From Candidatus Heteroclostridium caecigallinarum (GTDB lineage: Bacteria; Bacillota; Clostridia; Christensenellales; CAG-314), in contig CAJFSP010000005.1 of NCBI GenBank assembly GCA_904419725.1, positions 1-64,000 on the forward strand: 64,000 nucleotides of DNA. The letters run 5' to 3'. The position numbers and the translations under genes were made by a program. The stretch's first letter is position 1. Each line of letters begins with the position of its first letter. Shown piece after piece: positions 36,540 to 46,661 of the stretch. The notes beneath the pieces were generated by a model. The model had not been told where the DNA came from, ran no database searches, and saw only the letters and a program-made list of their open reading frames with translations.

Positions 36540-38270
36540 ATGACTAAATTCAAAAAGTTTTTGAGTATAGCGCTTCTCGCTGTTTTCAGCCTGACTTTCC
36601 TGGCGGGCTGCGGGCTGTTTGTTGTCAACGAACAGCGCTACCGCGAGCAGGTTGTGATGGAAGTGGGCGCCGAAACCGTTACGCTCGGCGAACTGATAGA
36701 CTATTTCGACACCAACGGATCTTCGCTGGTGCAGCAGGGTCAGGACGTCCAGACCGTTTGGGACAGCCTTTTCCCTGTGTTTATTCAGCAGAAAATTCTT
36801 GTCAACGAATATAAAACCGCTTTCAGCGAAGCCGACAAAAACACGTCGGAACTCGCGCGGAAATATGAAAACGGCGAATATCTGGACGACGCCACAATCG
36901 AATATCTGCAACTCGCCGTGTTTTCCACTTTCTATGCCGCTCTTGACGAACTGACGATGGAAAACCTGTCGGTAAAATTCACTTTCGCCGACGAAACGAC
37001 GTCCGACTATCAGGAGATGATTGACCACAGCGGCGAGGCGGACGGCTGGACGCCGGCGGAAGACGATTCTTTCCTTGACGCAGACGCGCTTGAAAAGGAT
37101 ATGGAGAAATATCCCGCCGACCAGGACTATGAGCACATCAACTATGTGTTTTCCGAAGACGACGAAAGGCTGCAGGATATCCTCATTGACCTTAACGACC
37201 GTCTGGAAAAAGCCAATTCACAGGACCCTGACGTGACGGCGGCGGATTATATCGAAGCGCAGGAAAAAGCCGTGACTTCCACGACGCGCAATCTGCGCAG
37301 CAACAGAAGCATGACCATGGACGAATATTTCGTCTACGCGATAGAAGAGCAGATTCTGTCGCAAATCGCCAACGAATATCTGTTCGGCAAATATGACGAA
37401 TACGTCGGCAAAATCACCGAAGCCGATTTCAACACCCGTCTGGAAAACCTCAGGGCGCAGGCTGAAGCGCAGTTCAGCCAAAACGTGTCGGCTTTCGCCG
37501 ATTTCATATCCGAAATAAGCGACAGCGACTTTATCTATTATGTGCCGGAAGAGTACGCGGGCGAGTATCACTACATCAGAAGCATTCTGATACCTTTCAG
37601 CGACGAGCAGACCGCTTTGCTGGAACTTGCCAAAGCCGAATACGGCGAAAACTCCGCGGCGTACAAGACATACAGAGACAGCCTCGCGCAGGGTATAACC
37701 GTTAAAGATTATTCGACGGACGACAAAGGCGTTGATACCGAAATTTCGGTGGCTACGCTGCTTGACGGAAGCAACACGTTTGACGGCGTGTCGCTGGCGG
37801 ACGTCACAAGAGAGCAAATCATCGAGTGGACGTATAAATACAACACCGACCCGGGTATGTTCAACCCTGTCAGGGGATACATCGTCTCCGAGTCGCCTTC
37901 CAACATGACGGGCTCCGGCGAGACTTATGTCGCCGAGTTCCTCGAAGGGGCGAGATATCTCATAGCGGAGAATAACGGCGGCGGCGGAACAAACGCCACG
38001 GCGGTTGTTACCGACTACGGCATTCACATTCTGTGCTATGACGGAGCGGTAGAAGCCGACACCATCTCGTGGGCTGACAGATTCGATTACGGTATAGAAG
38101 GCGGCGGCGCCAGTTACAGATTTTTGAAAGCCATGTACGACGAAGTCAAAGACGTGCTGCTTGACGCCGACGTCGACGCGCTTTACAAGGCGTATACGGA
38201 TGACGGAAAGATAACTGTTTATAACAATGTCCTCGCCGGGTACGCGAACGAAATCGGCGTAACGCTGTGA
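36540..38270 (+). CDS. Lipoprotein, PrsA/SurA-like foldase
   Basis: 576 residues. Lipoprotein signal peptide with lipobox LAGC (lipidated C24). Residues ~35-120 and ~260-330 resemble the SurA N-terminal chaperone helices (VMEVGAETVTLGELIDYFDTNG). A beta-rich segment (~330-525) may be a diverged parvulin-like region (YHYIRSILIPFSDEQTALLELAK, ending TDYGIHILCYDG). The position after mfd is where Clostridia carry a peptidyl-prolyl isomerase. Larger than PrsA (~300), with an acidic insertion at ~160-230. Likely acts outside the membrane on secreted proteins. Confidence 0.65.
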   Translation: MTKFKKFLSIALLAVFSLTFLAGCGLFVVNEQRYREQVVMEVGAETVTLGELIDYFDTNGSSLVQQGQDVQTVWDSLFPVFIQQKILVNEYKTAFSEADKNTSELARKYENGEYLDDATIEYLQLAVFSTFYAALDELTMENLSVKFTFADETTSDYQEMIDHSGEADGWTPAEDDSFLDADALEKDMEKYPADQDYEHINYVFSEDDERLQDILIDLNDRLEKANSQDPDVTAADYIEAQEKAVTSTTRNLRSNRSMTMDEYFVYAIEEQILSQIANEYLFGKYDEYVGKITEADFNTRLENLRAQAEAQFSQNVSAFADFISEISDSDFIYYVPEEYAGEYHYIRSILIPFSDEQTALLELAKAEYGENSAAYKTYRDSLAQGITVKDYSTDDKGVDTEISVATLLDGSNTFDGVSLADVTREQIIEWTYKYNTDPGMFNPVRGYIVSESPSNMTGSGETYVAEFLEGARYLIAENNGGGGTNATAVVTDYGIHILCYDGAVEADTISWADRFDYGIEGGGASYRFLKAMYDEVKDVLLDADVDALYKAYTDDGKITVYNNVLAGYANEIGVTL

Positions 38271-38288
38271 CCGACAAAATAAAAATAC

Positions 38289-38319
38289 GGGCGTCCGTGA
38301 AAGCGGACGCCTTTTTTTT
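38289..38319 (+). terminator. Intrinsic terminator after the foldase gene
   Basis: GGCGTCCG, TGAAAG, CGGACGCC, eight T. Confidence 0.95.
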
Positions 38320-38410
38320 GCCCTCTTGACAAAGCGGGCGTTTTTTATACCCGCCGCGCATAAAAATTCTTTCCGTGCGGACACTAACGGTAATAAGCAA
38401 GGGAGGGATT

Positions 38411-38887
38411 ATGAAAGAGACGGGCATGACGAGAAGAATAGACGAACTGGGCAGGGTGGTGATACCCAAAGAAATAAGAGAAAAGCTGAAACTGCGGGTG
38501 GGCACTCCCGTGGAAATTTTCATCGACGGCGGCGACCTTGTGCTGCGCAGGTATTCCGCCGCCGCCGAATACGTCAGCCTGGCTTTCAGGACGGCCGACG
38601 CGCTGGCAAAAACAACGGGACATACCGTGGTTATGACCGAGAATGAAAAGGTCATAGCGGCAGGCGGCAGAAGGGGCGGAGAGTTTCTGAACGCGTTTTG
38701 CCGCCCCGCCGCGGAACACAATCTCACGGCGGCGGAAAACATCGTGCCGTCGGCAAAAAACATGACGGCGTACGCGGCGCGCGAAAACGGCGTCACGGTG
38801 CTTCTGCTCGCCGAAGGCGAAATCACGCCGTCTGACAGAAAAGCGGCGGAACTTGCCGCCGAGTTATTCGGCGCGGCGATATCCTGA
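38411..38887 (+). CDS. spoVT: Stage V sporulation regulator SpoVT
   Basis: 158 residues. AbrB/MazE-type DNA-binding swapped-hairpin at residues 4-48 (GMTRRIDELGRVVIPKEIREKLKLRVGTPVEIF is the AbrB signature region), then a GAF domain. Regulates late forespore (sigma-G) genes in Bacillus. Start ATG 38411 with GGGAGGG. Supports the view that the organism can sporulate. Confidence 0.92.
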   Translation: MKETGMTRRIDELGRVVIPKEIREKLKLRVGTPVEIFIDGGDLVLRRYSAAAEYVSLAFRTADALAKTTGHTVVMTENEKVIAAGGRRGGEFLNAFCRPAAEHNLTAAENIVPSAKNMTAYAARENGVTVLLLAEGEITPSDRKAAELAAELFGAAIS

Positions 38888-38926
38888 CAGGGCTTTTTGT
38901 CATAAACCCGTCATAAACATGTTTAT

Positions 38927-40519
38927 ATGGAAAAGACAAAAAAAGCGGGTCAGGGCAGTTTTGTAAAAAGCGTGTTTATACTCAGCCTGGGCGGTTTCAT
39001 AGCGAAACTTCTGGGCGCTTTTTACCGCATACCGCTGACAAACATAATAGGCAGTTACGGCATGGGCATATACCAGCTGGTTTTCCCGCTGTTTTCGCTG
39101 TTGCTCACCGTCTCAACGGCGGGCATACCCGTTGCCGTGTCGAAACTCGTGGCGGAAAAAGCCGCCGACGGCAGGTTCGGTCAGGCGAAGGGGGTGTTTT
39201 TTATGGCGCTTGCCATGCTCGCCCTTCTGGGGCTGGCGGGCAGCGCGGCGCTGTATTTTCTTGCCGGCGACATCGCCGTGATGCAGGGCAACGCCGACGC
39301 CGCCGACGCTTACAGGCTTATAGCCCCGTCGGTTTTGCTGGTGTGCGTCATTTCGGCTTACAGGGGATATTTCCAGGGGCTGATGCGCATGGCGCCCACG
39401 GCTCTGTCGCAAATTGTGGAGCAGACGGTGAAAATGACGGTGGGGCTTGTCGCCGCCGCTGTATTTATGCCCGACGTCATCAAAAGCGTAAATTTCGCCG
39501 TGCTGGGCGTTACGATAAGCGAAGCCGCCGCCGCCGTAATGCTGGCGGTGACTTATGCCGTAAGCAAAAGGCGTGACTACGGGCTTGTCAAAGCTGAACT
39601 GTCCGACAAAAAAGCCACCGTCAAAAGTCTGCTTACGCTGTGCCTGCCGATAACGCTCAGCGGTCTTATAATTCCGCTGACGCAGCTCATTGACAGCGTG
39701 CTGGTGCTCAACGTGCTGACGGCGGGCAACGCCACGGAACTTTACGGGCTCTGGGCGGGGCCGGCGCATTCGCTGCTCAACATGCCCGTGGTGCTGACGA
39801 TGGGTATATCCACGGCGATAGTTCCCGCCGTGTCGAGGCATTACGCTGAAAATGACGAAAAAGGCGCGGCGAAAAAAGCGGCTTTCGCCGTTAAACTCAC
39901 CGTGGCGGTGGGGCTGCCGTGCTCGCTGGGGCTTATAGTTCTGTCAAGGCCGATAACGGCGCTGCTTTACGGCGGGCTGAGCCATGCGGAAATTTCTCTC
40001 GCGGCCAAGATGGTCGCCGCCGCCGGCATAAGCGTGTTGTTTCTTTCGCTGGTGCAGACGGCTACCGCTGTACTTCAGGCGGGCGGCAGGCTTTACGCCC
40101 CCGTGGTGTTTCTGCTGACCGCTACCGCCGTGAAAACCGTTGCGTCGAGGCTTATGCTCGGCGACAGCGCCATAAACATCTTCGGCGCGCCGCTGGGCAG
40201 CGTGATTTGCTATTTTGTTGCGTGTTTGCTTGATTTGGTGTATATTGTTGTCAGGCAAAAGGTCAGGCTGGACGTTGTCGGCGTGTTTATAAAACCGCTG
40301 GCGTGCGGCCTCGCTATGACCGTGTTTCTTATGGCGACAAGAAATCTCGCCGCCAGATATCTGCCTGATTTCGTGAGCGTCGTTCTGCTTGTAGGCGTCG
40401 GCGCGGCAATATATTGCCTTGCCGCCGCGCTGCTCGGCGTGTTCGACAAGGACGAAGCGGGCAGGGTGCCGGTCGTCGGCAAGTATCTGGGCAAAATGTA
40501 TCGGGAGAAAAACAAATGA
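38927..40519 (+). CDS. SpoVB/MurJ-like polysaccharide flippase (MOP superfamily)
   Basis: 530 residues, about 14 transmembrane helices. Begins KKAGQGSFVKSVFILSLGGFIAKLLGAFYRIPLTNIIGSYGMGIYQL, the hallmark of SpoVB and its relatives. Such proteins flip lipid-linked cell-wall or cortex precursors. Its place after spoVT equals B. subtilis yabM/spoVB order. No Shine-Dalgarno site and no clear promoter near the start, so the start could be imperfect. Confidence 0.85.
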   Translation: MEKTKKAGQGSFVKSVFILSLGGFIAKLLGAFYRIPLTNIIGSYGMGIYQLVFPLFSLLLTVSTAGIPVAVSKLVAEKAADGRFGQAKGVFFMALAMLALLGLAGSAALYFLAGDIAVMQGNADAADAYRLIAPSVLLVCVISAYRGYFQGLMRMAPTALSQIVEQTVKMTVGLVAAAVFMPDVIKSVNFAVLGVTISEAAAAVMLAVTYAVSKRRDYGLVKAELSDKKATVKSLLTLCLPITLSGLIIPLTQLIDSVLVLNVLTAGNATELYGLWAGPAHSLLNMPVVLTMGISTAIVPAVSRHYAENDEKGAAKKAAFAVKLTVAVGLPCSLGLIVLSRPITALLYGGLSHAEISLAAKMVAAAGISVLFLSLVQTATAVLQAGGRLYAPVVFLLTATAVKTVASRLMLGDSAINIFGAPLGSVICYFVACLLDLVYIVVRQKVRLDVVGVFIKPLACGLAMTVFLMATRNLAARYLPDFVSVVLLVGVGAAIYCLAAALLGVFDKDEAGRVPVVGKYLGKMYREKNK

Positions 40520-41922
40520 AAATTTCCGTTGTGGGGCTGGGCACGGCAAAGGACGAAGTTACGCTGCGCGGCCTCGACGAAATAATGAGCGCCGACGTCG
40601 TGGCGCTCAAAACGGCGATGACAGACACCGCCGACACGCTGAGAGAAAGGAATATAGACTTTGTATCCTGCGATTCGTTGTTTGACGAAGCGCGGGATTT
40701 TTCCGTTCTTAACCAAAAGATATTCGAGTTTCTGTCGGCGGCGAAGGGCAAAGTGGTTTTTTGCGTGAACGGCAGCGGATATGACGACAGCGCCGTGGCG
40801 TATATCGCCGAAAGAGCCGACGTCAGCATATTCGGCTCGGTGTCGAACGGCGCCGCCGCTTTGGAAAAGCGCCCCGCCGGCGCGTATCAGTATTTCTGCG
40901 CCGCCGACCTCGCGGGGACAAACGTACTGACGACAAATCTTCCGCTGGTGGTAACTGAAATCGACGACCGTTTTCTCGCTTCCGCCGTAAAGGAAAAACT
41001 GTGCGCCTTTTACGACGATGAGGAAGAAGTCCTGTTTTGCGGCAAAAAGACGGAGCGGATTCCCCTGTATGAAATCGACAGGCAAAAGCGTTATGACCAG
41101 AAAACGTCACTGCTCATAGCGCCAAAAAAGCTCACCGAAAAAAAGAGTTTCGAAGTCAGCGACCTGAAAGAAATCCTGCGCGTGCTGCGAGGCGAAAACG
41201 GCTGCCCGTGGGACAAGGCGCAGACGCACGAAAGCCTGAGGGCAAACGTGCTGGAAGAAGCCTATGAACTGGTGGACGCCATTGACGGCGGCAATATCGA
41301 AGATATAGTGGAAGAAACGGGCGACAATCTGCTTCAATCTTACTTCCACATAAGTCTGGCGGAGGAAAACGGCGAGTTTGACGAAAAAGAGGTGCTGACA
41401 AGGCTTTGCGGCAAACTTATTTTCAGGCATACGCATATTTTCGGGCAGGACAAGGCCGCCAACAGTGAAGAAGCGCTCAAAGTGTGGGAGAAAAACAAAG
41501 CGGTGGAAAAGGGCACGCGTACGGTAACCGACACCATGCGCAAAGTGGCGAAAAGCCTGCCGTCGCTGACGCGCGCCGCCAAGGTGCAGAAACGCGCCGC
41601 CAAAAACAAATTCGACTGGACTGATACGGAAGGCCTGTTTGACAAACTGCGCGAAGAAGCGGCTGAACTTGACGCCGCCTATAAAGAGCGCGACGCCGTC
41701 GGCACCGAGAAGGAAGCGGGCGACCTGCTGTTTCAGGCGGTCAACATATGCAGATATATGGGCGTCGACCCCGAAGTGGCGCTTAACCGCGCCGTGGAAA
41801 AATTCACCAAGCGGTTCGAGTATATGGAAAACAGAGTGCTGGAAACACACGGTGAGTTTGCCGACGCTTCGGTTGACGAAATGGAAAAATTCTGGGACGA
41901 AGCCAAAAGCAAGGGGCTGTGA
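40516..41922 (+). CDS. mazG: YabN: tetrapyrrole-methylase-like plus two MazG domains
   Basis: 468 residues. Residues ~1-215 are a diverged tetrapyrrole (corrin/porphyrin) methylase-like domain; the MazG pyrophosphatase domain starts at GCPWDKAQTHESLRANVLEEAYELVDAI (~232) with the ExxE...ExxD metal site, and a second MazG-like repeat covers ~350-455. Hydrolyses nucleoside triphosphates. The same fusion and neighbours (spoVT, spoVB, mazG) occur in B. subtilis. Start overlaps the previous stop (ATGA). Confidence 0.9.
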   Translation: MKISVVGLGTAKDEVTLRGLDEIMSADVVALKTAMTDTADTLRERNIDFVSCDSLFDEARDFSVLNQKIFEFLSAAKGKVVFCVNGSGYDDSAVAYIAERADVSIFGSVSNGAAALEKRPAGAYQYFCAADLAGTNVLTTNLPLVVTEIDDRFLASAVKEKLCAFYDDEEEVLFCGKKTERIPLYEIDRQKRYDQKTSLLIAPKKLTEKKSFEVSDLKEILRVLRGENGCPWDKAQTHESLRANVLEEAYELVDAIDGGNIEDIVEETGDNLLQSYFHISLAEENGEFDEKEVLTRLCGKLIFRHTHIFGQDKAANSEEALKVWEKNKAVEKGTRTVTDTMRKVAKSLPSLTRAAKVQKRAAKNKFDWTDTEGLFDKLREEAAELDAAYKERDAVGTEKEAGDLLFQAVNICRYMGVDPEVALNRAVEKFTKRFEYMENRVLETHGEFADASVDEMEKFWDEAKSKGL

Positions 41923-41925
41923 GAG

Positions 41926-42873
41926 ATGAAGAGTGATTTCGCCTCTCTCGTGCCGAACAGATATGCCCAGGCGCCGCTGGCGGGATATACCGACGTCGGG
42001 TTCAGGTATCTGTGCGCCAAATACCGCTGCGGGCTTATAGTGAGCGAAATGGTTTCAGCCATGTCGCTGTTTCAGAAAAACAAGGTGGCTTTCGACATGC
42101 TGGGCATCGAAGCGCCGCCGGGCAGCGACAGCCTGCACGCCGTGCAGTTGTTCGGGCACAGGCCGGAGATTTTCGCCGAAGTGGCGAAATACGACGAAGT
42201 GCGCAAATTTGACGTGGTTGATATAAACATGGGCTGCCCCGTGCCGAAGGTGACAAAAAACGGAGAGGGCAGCGCGCTTATGCGGAACCTGCCGCTGGCG
42301 TCGGCGATTATACAAAGCGTCGTCAGAAACTGCGGCAGACCGGTGACGGTAAAATTCCGCAAGGGATACACCGAAAACGACGTCAATGCTGTGGAATTCG
42401 CCAAAATGTGCGCCGACAGCGGCGCTTCCGCGATTACCGTGCACGGCAGAACAAAAGAGCAGATGTACGGCGGCGCCGCCGATATGGACATAATAGCCGA
42501 GGTCGCCGCCGCCGTGGATATACCCGTTTACGCCAACGGCGACATAGACGGCGCGGAAAAGGCCTCCGCCGTTCTGCGCCGCACGGGCGCGTTCGGCGCG
42601 GCGGTCGGCAGGGGAGCCGTGGGCAGACCGTGGCTGTACGACTGTCTGAACGGCGGCGACGGAAAGCACGATTTGCTTGCCGACATCGAAACGCATTACG
42701 ACATCATGCTTAAACATCTGCCGCCGAGAGTCGTCGCGGGGGAAATGAAAAAGCACGCCGCCGCTTATCTCAAAGGCATGCGCGGCGCCAAGCCCGTGGT
42801 AAACAGGATTTTTTCCTCGTCGGAAGTCGGCGAACAACTCGCCCTTATTAGAGAATTTATCGGAAGCCGCTGA
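41926..42873 (+). CDS. dus: tRNA-dihydrouridine synthase
   Basis: 315 residues, FMN-dependent TIM barrel. YAQAPLAGYTDVGFRYLC start, the catalytic cysteine in DINMGCPVPKVTKNGEGSALM (~C103), ITVHGRTKEQMYGG and IGRG-like AVGRGAVGRPW phosphate site. Reduces uridines in tRNA D-loops. Follows mazG by 3 nt. Confidence 0.93.
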   Translation: MKSDFASLVPNRYAQAPLAGYTDVGFRYLCAKYRCGLIVSEMVSAMSLFQKNKVAFDMLGIEAPPGSDSLHAVQLFGHRPEIFAEVAKYDEVRKFDVVDINMGCPVPKVTKNGEGSALMRNLPLASAIIQSVVRNCGRPVTVKFRKGYTENDVNAVEFAKMCADSGASAITVHGRTKEQMYGGAADMDIIAEVAAAVDIPVYANGDIDGAEKASAVLRRTGAFGAAVGRGAVGRPWLYDCLNGGDGKHDLLADIETHYDIMLKHLPPRVVAGEMKKHAAAYLKGMRGAKPVVNRIFSSSEVGEQLALIREFIGSR

Positions 42874-42887
42874 GCGGCTTCTTTTTT
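42863..42887 (+). terminator. Intrinsic terminator overlapping the dus stop
   Basis: GAAGCCGC, TGA, GCGGCTTC, then six T; the loop is the dus stop codon itself. Confidence 0.9.
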
Positions 42888-42970
42888 ACGGCATAAGACA
42901 ATATATTGCTTATTCAAAAACGTCGTTTTCCGTCCGCTGCATATAATTTGCGCATATTTATTTTTTCTTC

Positions 42971-42999
42971 TTGCTTTGCCCTGTTAAAAATGTTACAAT
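42971..42999 (+). promoter_or_regulatory. Promoter of the Na/phosphate symporter-like gene
   Basis: TTGCTT, 17-nt spacer, TACAAT, 32 nt before the start codon. GGGGG provides the ribosome site. Confidence 0.6.
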
Positions 43000-43031
43000 A
43001 TTTACACATCAATAATGGGGGAAACTGAATA

Positions 43032-44690
43032 ATGCTGGCCTTTTTTACGTCTTCCGCGCAGGTGGACTTGCTTGACATAGTCGCCTTGTGCGCGGGACTC
43101 GGCGTGTTTCTGATGGGCATGAAACTCATGTCCGACAGTATGGAGAAGTTCGCCAACAACAAACTGCGCAACCTGCTCAACAGCGTCACCAACAACAAAC
43201 TCAAAGGCGTGGGCGTCGGCGCCGCCGTCACCGCGATAATCCAGAGCAGTTCGGCGACAACCGTCATGACGGTGGGGCTTGTCAACGCGGGCGTGCTGAC
43301 GCTGGTGCAGTCGGTGCCGATTATTATGGGCGCCAACATAGGCACCACCATCACGGCGCAGATAGCCGCTTTGCAGTCTTTTGACGTTACGACATATCTG
43401 GAACTGCTGACGGTTATAGGCGCGTTCATGGCGCTGCTCGGCAGGAGAGAACGCACCAAAACAATAGGCGTGATTCTCGCGGGGCTCGGGCTTTTGTTTG
43501 TGGGTCTCGACATCATGTCGGGCGCCATGGCGGACATGAAAGACAGTCCGTTTTTCAGCGAAACGATACAGACAATCACCAATCCGTTTTTGCTGGTGCT
43601 CATCGGTCTGGTGTTTACCGGCATAATACAGAGTTCGTCGGCGGTCACCGGCATACTCGTGTCCATGGCTGCCAGCGGCATAGTAATCGGCGGCGGCGGA
43701 AACGCCGTGCTGTACGTCATACTCGGCACCAACATCGGCACATGCGTCACGGCGCTGCTTTCGAGCATCGGCGCCAACACAAACGGCAAACGCGCCGCCG
43801 TGGTTCACCTGCTGTTTAACGTTATAGGCACCATTGTGTTCATGATTCTGCTGCTGTGCTGGCCGTCTTTCTACGACGTCACTCTGGCAGTGTGGTTTGA
43901 GAATGTGCCTGCCACGCAGATAGCAATGTTCCACACTTTCTTCAACGTGGTGACTACTCTGCTGCTGCTGCCGTTCTCAAACGTGCTGGTCAAACTTTCG
44001 AAAATCATTGTCAAATCCAAAAAGACCGACAAAGAAAAAGTTTGCCAGTTTATCGACGACAGATTTCTTGAAATGCCGTCCATCGCGATTTCGCAGGCGG
44101 AAAAAGAAATCGCCAGCGCCATCGGCGTGGCGAAAAGCGCTTTGGACATAGCGGTGGACGCCTTTGTGGGCAAAAACAACGACCGCCTCGCCGAAGTGGA
44201 GCAGCTGCGCGGCAAACTGCTGAAAAGTTCCGCCGGAATCACGAAATTTTTGGTTAAAGTGTCCAGCGAGCAGATTTCTTACAGCGACGAAAAAACTTTG
44301 AGCGCTCTGCATCATATATTAACCGATATAGACCGTCTTGCCGAGCTGGCCGAAAACATCAGGAGATATTCTCAGGTGTCGCAGGAACGCGGGCTGGAGT
44401 TTTCACAGTCGGTCATGGGCGAAATCAGCGAAATGCACTCGAAACTCGGCGACCAGTTCGCGGCGGTGCTGACCAGCGTCGAAAACTGGAACGGCGATTT
44501 GCTCCCGCAAATCGAAGAACGGGAAAACCAGATAGACGAGTGCAAAAAGGCTCTTCTGGATTCGCACATCAAACGTCTTAACGACGGAGAGTGTAAAATA
44601 GAGAGCAGTTCCGTGTTTATCAACCTGGTGGGCAACCTCGAAAGAGTGGGCGACCATCTGGCGAAGATAGCGAGGAGCGTGGCTCAATAA
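43032..44690 (+). CDS. Na/Pi symporter family protein with PhoU-like domain
   Basis: 552 residues. Two inverted QSSSA-containing repeats (AIIQSSSATTVMTVG near residue 70; IIQSSSAVTGILVSMAASG near residue 200) within about eight transmembrane helices define the NptA/PNaS family. Residues ~330-550 form a helical PhoU-like cytoplasmic domain. Probably sodium-coupled phosphate uptake or efflux; it may instead have a signalling role. Monocistronic, with its own promoter. Confidence 0.85.
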   Translation: MLAFFTSSAQVDLLDIVALCAGLGVFLMGMKLMSDSMEKFANNKLRNLLNSVTNNKLKGVGVGAAVTAIIQSSSATTVMTVGLVNAGVLTLVQSVPIIMGANIGTTITAQIAALQSFDVTTYLELLTVIGAFMALLGRRERTKTIGVILAGLGLLFVGLDIMSGAMADMKDSPFFSETIQTITNPFLLVLIGLVFTGIIQSSSAVTGILVSMAASGIVIGGGGNAVLYVILGTNIGTCVTALLSSIGANTNGKRAAVVHLLFNVIGTIVFMILLLCWPSFYDVTLAVWFENVPATQIAMFHTFFNVVTTLLLLPFSNVLVKLSKIIVKSKKTDKEKVCQFIDDRFLEMPSIAISQAEKEIASAIGVAKSALDIAVDAFVGKNNDRLAEVEQLRGKLLKSSAGITKFLVKVSSEQISYSDEKTLSALHHILTDIDRLAELAENIRRYSQVSQERGLEFSQSVMGEISEMHSKLGDQFAAVLTSVENWNGDLLPQIEERENQIDECKKALLDSHIKRLNDGECKIESSSVFINLVGNLERVGDHLAKIARSVAQ

Positions 44691-44707
44691 TACGCGGAGG
44701 GTAAACG

Positions 44708-45907
44708 ATGAAAAAAAGTATCACGGATGTGAATTGCAAAGACAAAAGATGTCTTGTGAGAGTCGACTTTAACGTACCGCTTGATGAAAACAGACGTATC
44801 ACCGACGACAACCGCATAGTGTCGTCATTGCCGACAATCGAGTATCTTATCGGTCAGGGGGCGAAAGTAATTCTGATGAGCCACCTGGGCAGGCCGAAGG
44901 GCACGGTCAACATGAAATATTCTCTGGCGCCGGCGGCGGAAAGGCTCTCGCAGCTTATCGGCAAGCCGGTGAAACTTGCCGCCGACACGGTGGGCGACAG
45001 CGCCAAAGAACTTGTGGCAAACATAAAGAGCGGCGAGGTCGTCATGCTGGAAAACCTGCGTTTTCAGCCTGAAGAAGAAAAGAACGACGAGGAGTTTTGC
45101 AAAAAACTCGCCGCTTTCGCCGACATATACGTAAACGACGCTTTCGGAACGGCGCACAGGGCGCACGCTTCCACCGCGGGCGTGACGAAGTTTGTGGACA
45201 CATGCGTGGCGGGTTTTCTCATCGAAAAAGAGCTCAGGTTCCTGGGCGGCGCGCTGGATAACCCCGCGCGGCCTTTCGCCGCTATTCTCGGCGGCTCGAA
45301 AGTGTCCGACAAAATCGGCGTTATCGAAAACCTGCTGAACAAAGTGGACTTTTTGCTCATCGGCGGCGGCATGGCGTATACCTTTTTCAAAGCCATGGGG
45401 TATGAGGTCGGTTCCAGCATATGCGAAGCCGACAAACTGGAACTCGCGGCAGGGCTTATCGCCAAAGCGAAAGAGAAAAACGTAAAAATGCTGCTTCCGG
45501 TTGACACCAAAGTGGCGGCGGCTTTCCCTGACCCTATCGACGCCGAAATCGCCGTGGAGACGGTGGACGCCGACAAAATACCGTCGGGCAAAATGGGGCT
45601 GGACATAGGCGAAAAAACGCAGAAACTTTACGCCGAAACGATAAAGGGCGCCAAAACGGTTGTATGGAACGGGCCGATGGGCGTGTTTGAAAACCCTGTT
45701 CTGGCGCAGGGCACCAGGGCGGTGGCGCAGGCGCTTGCCGACAACACCGACGCCGTGACCATTATAGGCGGCGGCGACAGCGCCGCGGCGGCAATACAAA
45801 TGGGCTTCGCCGACAAAATAACCCACATCTCCACGGGCGGCGGCGCCAGTCTGGAATTTCTGGAGGGTATCGAACTGCCGGGCATAGCATGTCTGGACGA
45901 CAAATAA
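44708..45907 (+). CDS. pgk: Phosphoglycerate kinase
   Basis: 399 residues. [57 protein letters not shown] and the nucleotide site GGGDSAAA. 1,3-bisphosphoglycerate + ADP to 3-phosphoglycerate + ATP. First of three adjacent glycolysis genes. Confidence 0.98.
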   Translation: MKKSITDVNCKDKRCLVRVDFNVPLDENRRITDDNRIVSSLPTIEYLIGQGAKVILMSHLGRPKGTVNMKYSLAPAAERLSQLIGKPVKLAADTVGDSAKELVANIKSGEVVMLENLRFQPEEEKNDEEFCKKLAAFADIYVNDAFGTAHRAHASTAGVTKFVDTCVAGFLIEKELRFLGGALDNPARPFAAILGGSKVSDKIGVIENLLNKVDFLLIGGGMAYTFFKAMGYEVGSSICEADKLELAAGLIAKAKEKNVKMLLPVDTKVAAAFPDPIDAEIAVETVDADKIPSGKMGLDIGEKTQKLYAETIKGAKTVVWNGPMGVFENPVLAQGTRAVAQALADNTDAVTIIGGGDSAAAAIQMGFADKITHISTGGGASLEFLEGIELPGIACLDDK

Positions 45908-45911
45908 AAAC

Positions 45912-46661
45912 ATGAAAAACAAATTTATCGCGGGCAACTGGAAGATGAATAAAACCGTTGCCGAAACAAGACAATTTATTAGGGAACTTATTCCGCTGGT
46001 GGCCGGCGTGAAAAACAGGGTGGCGCTTTGCGTGCCGTACACCGACCTTGCCGCCGCCGTGGAAGAAACGAAAGGCACCAATATCGCCGTGGGCGCGCAA
46101 AACGTCCACTGGGCGGAAAGCGGTGCGTTTACAGGCGAGATTTCCGTTGCCATGCTTAAAGAAATCGGGGTGGAATACGTCGTCATCGGTCACAGCGAAA
46201 GGCGGCAGTATTTCGGCGAAACCGACGAAACTGTGCTCAAACGCACGCTTGCCGCGCTCGGCGGCGGGCTTAAACCAATCGTTTGCGTGGGCGAAACGCT
46301 TGCCGAACGCGAAAGCGGCAAAACGCGCGATGTGCTCGCGCGGCAGATTTCCGAGGGGCTTAAAGACGTTTCCGCGGCTGACATCGGAAACGTCGTCATC
46401 GCTTACGAACCCGTGTGGGCGATAGGCACCGGCAAAACCGCCACCAACGATGAAGCCAACGAGGCGATAGGGTTTATCAGAAGTCTGCTTGCCGAAAAAT
46501 ACGGCAAAGACGCCGCCGACGGCGTATATATCCAGTACGGCGGCAGTATGAACGAGAAAAACGCCGAAGCGCTGCTATCCATGAGCGAAATCGACGGCGG
46601 CCTCATCGGCGGGGCAAGTCTCGTTCCGCAAAAATTCGAGGCTATAATAAAGGCAAAATAA
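45912..46661 (+). CDS. tpiA: Triosephosphate isomerase
   Basis: 249 residues. Catalytic K11 (AGNWKMNK), H95 (GHSERR), and E in AYEPVWAIGTGKTA (~167). Starts 5 nt after the pgk stop with no clear Shine-Dalgarno site, consistent with translational coupling. Confidence 0.98.
   Translation: MKNKFIAGNWKMNKTVAETRQFIRELIPLVAGVKNRVALCVPYTDLAAAVEETKGTNIAVGAQNVHWAESGAFTGEISVAMLKEIGVEYVVIGHSERRQYFGETDETVLKRTLAALGGGLKPIVCVGETLAERESGKTRDVLARQISEGLKDVSAADIGNVVIAYEPVWAIGTGKTATNDEANEAIGFIRSLLAEKYGKDAADGVYIQYGGSMNEKNAEALLSMSEIDGGLIGGASLVPQKFEAIIKAK

Noticed and set aside
46643-46648. TATAAT before gpmI as another leaderless start
   Set aside because: The distance to the ATG is 13 nt and not 6-8, it lies inside tpiA, and gpmI is tightly linked to tpiA; more likely operon read-through.
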